From Medicago truncatula (lineage: Eukaryota; Streptophyta; Magnoliopsida; Fabales; Fabaceae), in NCBI RefSeq assembly GCF_003473485.1, contig NC_053044.1, positions 53,422,091 through 53,486,090 on the forward strand: a stretch of DNA of 64,000 nucleotides, in the 5' to 3' direction. The notes under the pieces are model-generated. The model saw only the letters and a list, made by a program, of their open reading frames with translations. It was not told the DNA's origin and made no database searches. A program made the position numbers and the translations under genes. Of the stretch, positions 59,034 to 64,000 are shown piece by piece. Position 1 is the stretch's first letter. Each line of letters starts with the position of its first letter.

Positions 59034-60509
59034 TTATGTGGTTGTGGGGATGCCTGCTTCAAAAATTTGCTCACCAAGTTTTGGCTTTGCAGAGTTCTCG
59101 CAAGGAGAGTTGGATTTCTCAAGTTCCTCATCAATCATAATCTCTATGGCACGGCAAGTTAAGCTGCAAAATGCTTTTTCACCTCTGCAATATATCAAAG
59201 GAAACCAGTCTCAGAATCAATAAATCCATCAATGAAAATGTATGTCAAAATAATGAAATCAAGGTTTTAAAATAAGGTCTGCAGCCGCAATTGAGGTAGC
59301 GTTGGCCACAATTTTCCTTAGTATCAAAGATTGTGACACAACCACAATTCAAGGTATTGAAAGATATGCAATAGTGTTAACTCACCTATAGATATAAATG
59401 TCTTTCCCTTCATCCAGTTTCTTGTCGCAATGGTGGCAGAAACTTAAGAAGGCACTAGAGGGATATTGGTTTGGAGTCTGTGATAACTTGTTACCCATAA
59501 GGGTCACTCCTTTCTCCTTCTCATTCTCTTCATTCTTAAAATGATTCTTAATAGATAAATCAGGATGAGTTTCCAAGATATAATCACCAAAAATATGAGT
59601 TGTTTTGGGATTAGGACCATGAGAAATCACACATGTGTAATCCTCAGAAAGCTCAATCTCACTAGCTGATAGAGACTTAAGAATCTCACTGGAAGAACAT
59701 ATGGAAAGAGTGTTTGATTTTGACTCTGCCGGTATGAATGCATTTGAGTTCTGGCTTCCTCCAATAAAATGAGGAGAAGAGCTAACCTGAACTGTGACAT
59801 CTTTCATAGCAAAATCATCGATATCAGAATCAGTTTTTGAAGTGGCTAATCCAAAATCAGCTTTCATTGATTTGCATGAATCCAATGAACATGACCTAGT
59901 TCTCCCAAATGGTTCATCATGCTCTAAGCTAGTTTCACCAATCTCAAAAAGGACATTGGACTCACATTCACCCTTTTGGATAACAGATCCATCTTCTACA
60001 CAAGGAACCACCTTACCAAAATCTTTAGGCAAAGACTTAGACGACGACTCAAAAGAATCCATACAAGTTTCACAAATTGGAGTTTTGATCATAGATTGAG
60101 GACTTAGACTAATGCCCTTGCTATCAAGTGATTGAAGAATTTTCCCACAAAACCTAGAACAGTTACAATCTTCCAAAGATTCAACAATACTTAGACCAAC
60201 TTTGCAACTATCCCAACTCCTTTGGTTCCCCTCAAGGAGTGAAGATCTTAGGTTCCTAACAGGGTTACCTGAATTTGAAAGAACTCTAGTATCTAGAGGT
60301 GAAGTTGGACTTCTAACTGAATCAGAATCCAACAACCCTTTTGGACCTAAACCCACAAACAAACAAGGAACATTGAAAATTGGATTGCCTTTGATATTAC
60401 GCCCTAAAGCATGAGATTGAGCATAATGATCAGAATTAGTATCAGAATTTGTCAGATGACCCATTTGGTGTTGATCTTTCTGGATTGACCTACTTCTCTT
60501 CCTCAGCAT
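59034..60509 (-). CDS. FCS-like zinc finger (FLZ, DUF581) protein
   Basis: Two coding exons, 60509-59386 and 59184-59034, join in the codon of IY-R to give 424 aa. The N-terminus MLRKRSRSIQKDQ and the motif PCLFVGLGPKGLLDSDSVRS are shared with the long FLZ proteins. The C-terminal FLZ domain spans the junction: SFCHHCDKKLDEGKDIYIYR then GEKAFCSLTCRAIEIMIDEE, giving a Cx2C...Cx3C zinc finger with FCS-like FCSL. Family members are known as adaptors that bind the SnRK1 kinase and act in sugar and stress signalling. An upstream ATG in the same frame (60560) lies inside a likely 5' UTR intron (acceptor AACAG at 60523, donor CCCAG/GTGGG at 61179), so the start is taken at 60509. The Ser-rich middle has no recognised domain. 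Confidence 0.92.
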
Positions 60510-60522
60510 TATCTCAACACAC

Positions 60523-61178
60523 CTGTTCATCAAAAACCCATTTTTTCTTACATAATTCAAACAACCCGATACACATTAAATTGAAATAATCAATTGATTC
60601 TGAATCATCAAACATTGTTACATAAATAGTTTCATCACAATTAAGAAAAAAAAATTAAAACTTTAACCCAGAAAAATCATAGGTATTGATTGCATGATTC
60701 AATAAACCCAGAAAAATCAATTGATTTTAAATTAAACAACCCAACACACATTAAATTGAACAATCAATTGATTCAGAATCAACAAAAAAAAATGTTACAT
60801 GGACAGTTTCATTTCATCACATCACATCTAAAAAAAGATTAAAACTTCAACACAGAAAAACCATAAGTCACTGACTGCATGATTAAAGAAACCCAGAAAA
60901 CAAAATGTATGAACTACTATTATGAAACTAAAATTAAATAAAAAATAAAGTGAAGAGAAACAACAACAAAAAAAAAAAAAAAAAAAAAAAGCTTTTTTAC
61001 CAAATAGAGAGAACTGAAAGATAATCAATTAACCCCAAATGCAACATGCATGTGAGAAAAATCACAGACAAGTTTCAAAACCAAAATGAAAATAGATACA
61101 GTACAAAAGCATAATCAGTGATGAAAAACCAAAGAGTGGGAAAGTGAAAAAGAAAAAGAGGAAGAAAAAAAAACCCAC
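60523..61178 (-). other. Probable 5' UTR intron of the FLZ gene
   Basis: On the minus strand CCCAG/GTGGGT at 61179/61178 is a donor and GAACAG/GTGTG at 60523/60522 an acceptor. Inside are two roughly repeated blocks containing CCCAGAAAAATCA, AATCAATTGATT and a long A/T run near 60966-60990. Confidence 0.5.
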
Positions 61179-61269
61179 CTGGGTTGTTTGTTTCTCTGTG
61201 GTCTGAAAACTTCAGAAAAATGGTTTTGATTTTGAAGAGAAGAGAGTCCTAAATGCAGTGAAAAAATTG

Positions 61270-61870
61270 ACTAGATATGTGAAACTTGTGTTGTACGAAT
61301 AATCTCTTTCTCTTTCTCTTTCTCTCTCTTGCATGCCTCAAAATCAGCGAAACCGAGAGCTTCTGAAATACACTAACTACTCTCTCTCTCTCTAGAAATT
61401 TATTTACTACTGTACAGTCTTTTGGATGTATCTGCCCATAGAAATGTTATGTGATTGTACTTTACCCATTTTTTGCATAACGGTGCTAAAACTAAATTTA
61501 GAAATGTATAGTGATTTATGGATTAGATGAAGGGTTAAGATCTTAATTAAATTAAATGTACATTGTTTTAAGACAACTGGTTTGTTAACTGTCTGGGCAA
61601 CAATTTATTTCTTTGCTGAATTTATTCGCTGTGGCATGAATCACCCATTCATTGCTTTACATAAATATACATGCATATAATTAATGCACTCGTTTATTGT
61701 GTTTGCCAATTCAATTTTAGTTAAGTTAGATTAATTTTCACATTGGCGACAAATCACAGTTACTTTGTTACTACTTCTTTCTAGAAATAGAAAATTTGTA
61801 AAACAAAGCACTCGTTTTGCATTAAAGAAAACATTTTTTATCGTAATTTGATTGAATATAGACATCAGAA
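61270..61870. other. Promoter region of the FLZ gene and intergenic DNA
   Basis: CT-rich microsatellite tracts lie at about 61304-61330 and 61380-61395 in the presumed promoter or leader of the FLZ gene. No other feature is seen. Confidence 0.4.
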
Positions 61871-61876
61871 ATTTGT

Positions 61877-62170
61877 TTTTTTTTTTAACAAGCCAAAATG
61901 ACATATATATTAAAAACAAAAAGTCTTGCTCTCAAGCACAAGACGTGCAATAAGAAGCAAAACCAAGTCACAACAAAATTACAACCTGTTTGTAACTAAA
62001 AAAGAGAAGCGAGAAAAAAACCTCAGCTTATCCCTAAACAAGCAAGAGGATTTTGCCACCATAAATGATAACCAAAAGGAAAGCACACATTTTTAACTTT
62101 CAACCAACGAAGAGAATACAACTTAACTTTTTCTAAAAGCTGCACCATCGTATTAGCTTTGTCTGCAAAT
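61877..62170 (-). mobile_element. LINE 3' fragment (end of reverse transcriptase ORF)
   Basis: On the minus strand the sequence encodes MVQLLEKVKLYSLRWLKV then YHLWWQNPLACLGIS and a stop. This is the C-terminal pattern of plant L1-type LINE ORF2 proteins (LLEK, W-L-K, W...NPL.CLG). A short 3' UTR and then GGCTTGTT plus a poly(A) tail follow (T run at about 61878-61887). The element is 5'-truncated, as most LINE copies are. Confidence 0.75.
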
Positions 62171-62178
62171 TTTTGTTA

Positions 62179-62421
62179 CTCCCTTCATTCCTTATTAGAT
62201 GACATGTAATGTACATTTTTTATTCTTTTACCGTATTTTTATATTAATATACAAAGATAAATAATACATCATATAAGATGTTGGATTCGTCTCAATGAAT
62301 ATTTTAAAAATATTAAATTTTCATAATTTTTTTAAATATATAATTAAAGATATTAAAGATAAAAAAAATATGTATTGATATATGTGTGAGAATCAACTAA
62401 GTCATCTAATAAAGGACGGAG
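62179..62421. mobile_element. Stowaway-like MITE (243 bp)
   Basis: The left end is CTCCCTTCATTCCTTATTAG and the right end ATCTAATAAAGGACGGAG. TA target dinucleotides lie at 62177-62178 and 62422-62423. These are standard Stowaway (Tc1/mariner) MITE ends. Confidence 0.82.
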
Positions 62422-62545
62422 TAGTAATTTTTTTAAGAAAGAGATTTGTTAATAATATTATATAAAAAATGCTAACGAGTGTCCTTAAATAAAGTACAAT
62501 CAAATAACAAGTCTTTTGGTAAAAATAGAGTCTTTTGCAACAGTT

Positions 62546-62564
62546 TTTTTTTTGTTTTTGAAGG
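62546..62564 (-). mobile_element. Micro-insertion with A-rich tail
   Basis: Nineteen bases, on the minus strand CCTTC followed by A-rich sequence, lie between perfect 19-bp repeats AGAGTCTTTTGCAACAGTT (62527-62545 and 62565-62583). This is the longest duplication of the set. Confidence 0.7.
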
Positions 62565-62741
62565 AGAGTCTTTTGCAACAGTTGTATTGTTTTTCAGTTT
62601 TATCTTTAATGAATCTTCCTTCCAAAAATAAAGTTTATCATAAATAGAGATAATTGATTAATTTATTTAGTATTTATTTAATTTTCTGACTAATTATATT
62701 ATTTGTTCTCAATTAAAAATATATAATAAGTAAAATTATTT

Positions 62742-63149
62742 GGAAACTTCTATGGTACACTCATAAACTAAGGTGTATCGGTACTCCTGCTTCCTAAATT
62801 TATACATTAACAATCAATTTTATGAAATAAATAGTTATTTTTCCGCATTTATATCTCAGAAAAATATCATTTCATAAGAAAAACACATCACTCATTATTT
62901 ATAAGAATCATAATAAATTTTTTTACATATTATCGTATAAAATAATCAAAGTTCTCTATTATGAGCGATAAAAATTCAAAAAAATCAATTTTAATTCGTT
63001 GATGCTTTTGGTGAATAAGATTTTAATCATTATAATTATAAATGATAAAAAATAATATTTTTCTTCAAAAAATAACTCATTTAACTATAAATTTAAGGGT
63101 TTGGTATACCTGTACACTCAAATATGTTGGGTGTACGGTAGAATTTGCC
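62742..63149. mobile_element. MULE-type MITE (408 bp)
   Basis: The 9-bp duplication AAATTATTT lies at 62733-62741 and 63150-63158. The left end GGAAACTTCTATGGTACACT and the right end (complement GGCAAATTCTACCGTACACC) are an imperfect inverted pair. Confidence 0.75.
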
Positions 63150-63158
63150 AAATTATTT

Positions 63159-64000
63159 TGATAAAAAATAATAATTCGGTTGAAAAGTAAAAAGAGTCTC
63201 ATAAAAAGTGACAAAGATTTTTTTTAAATAATCATGTATTTCACATAAGGGGAGTATAATTTATTAATTTCTTTCCCAAACTATGTGTTGAGTTTTAGAG
63301 AAATTTTGTGTGCATGTAAAAATTTTGCTATGCTCCAACCATGCGTGATTTTGTTGTATGGACTGAAAACTAAACTATAAATGAAGGAAAAAAAAAACTT
63401 TTTAATGAATAATGAGGTAATTCTTCATTAAAACTAAAAGGTCTCTATTTTGTAAATCCAAAAATATATTTAATCAAAAACAACTAGTGATATTTTTTTT
63501 CACTATTTAGATGTAAGTAAGATCAAGACTACACGGTGGTGATGTATTGAGAAAATATCACATGTATGATGTAAATTAAGGAGTATTTTAACATGGACAA
63601 TTTTAAAAGTCCCAAAGTGGACTCCTATTTTTTTTAACAAAATAAGAAATTTTATAATACAAAAAGAGAATAATATGTGATGTAATAAAATTTATAAAAG
63701 TCTACCTTTGGGAATCTAAATTCAATTATAGAATTATTGAGTAAATAAGTGATTAAAGTTTTTTTTTAGGAAATAATTGATGAAAGTTTCTTTGAAAGAA
63801 TAAGCGATTAAAGTTTTTTTTTAGGGAAATAACCGATTAAAGTTGTCGTTTAAAAAAGCACTAGCATATGGTAAATACTATTACTAGTGTAAGCTCTTTT
63901 AACATACTCTCGGATTTGAGAATAAACTCGCACCCCTGTTTTTTTTTTTTTTGTTAAAGCAAAAGTTTTCTTAGGCAAAAATGTTAGTAAAGCAAAAGTT
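63159..64000. other. AT-rich end of the window
   Basis: No gene is seen. A loosely repeated GATTAAAGTTTTTTTTTAGG block occurs at about 63751-63770 and 63806-63825. Confidence 0.4.

Noticed and set aside
59794-60099. 101-codon plus-strand frame
   Set aside because: Antisense to the long first coding exon of the FLZ gene.

Overview
The window is plant nuclear DNA: AT-rich, genes split by GT/AG introns, long intergenic spaces packed with transposon debris. The gene set and repeat types (a SIRE-like Ty1-copia LTR, tRNA-derived SINEs of legume type, several short MULE-type elements) suggest a legume, most likely Medicago, Trifolium or a close relative. The species is an inference. No bacterial-type operon, CRISPR array or true tRNA/rRNA gene was seen.

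Six genes look intact and could be spliced to complete reading frames by eye: an F-box/FBD protein (minus, 5931-7261, 387 aa), a SYP32-like Golgi Qa-SNARE (minus, 12614-15991, 336 aa), an intronless MOT1 molybdate transporter (minus, 25838-27229, 463 aa), a CHY/RING zinc-finger E3 ligase resembling MIEL1 (plus, 46795-49352, 309 aa), ribosomal stalk protein P0 (plus, 54352-56549, 323 aa) and an FLZ-domain protein (minus, 59034-60509, 424 aa). They are unrelated housekeeping or signalling genes and do not form a pathway or cluster.

Between them lie broken genes. An F-box/FBD derivative (4515-5048) has lost its middle, and an FBD tail lies at 12240-12400. A copy of one SYP32 exon is at 11225-11312. 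A decayed NAD+ synthetase with retained introns occupies 18601-21425. A FAR1-related gene (28570-32282) carries stops, a frameshift and a MULE-type MITE. A MULE-derived SWIM-family gene (37188-40540) has lost its zinc finger. A PIF/Harbinger transposon (about 50.0-53.7 kb) has both ORFs killed by stops.

The repeat layer is unusually readable. Two solo LTRs have exact 5-bp target duplications (1496-4225 and 22449-23766); the first sits inside an older copia gag remnant. About ten inverted-repeat elements have 9-10 bp duplications. A SINE is nested in a Stowaway-like MITE. At least eight very small poly(A)-type insertions of 16-20 nt are each flanked by 14-19 bp direct repeats. I found no convincing new biological system; the micro-insertions and the pattern of Trp-to-stop decay in the Harbinger element are the most worthwhile leads.
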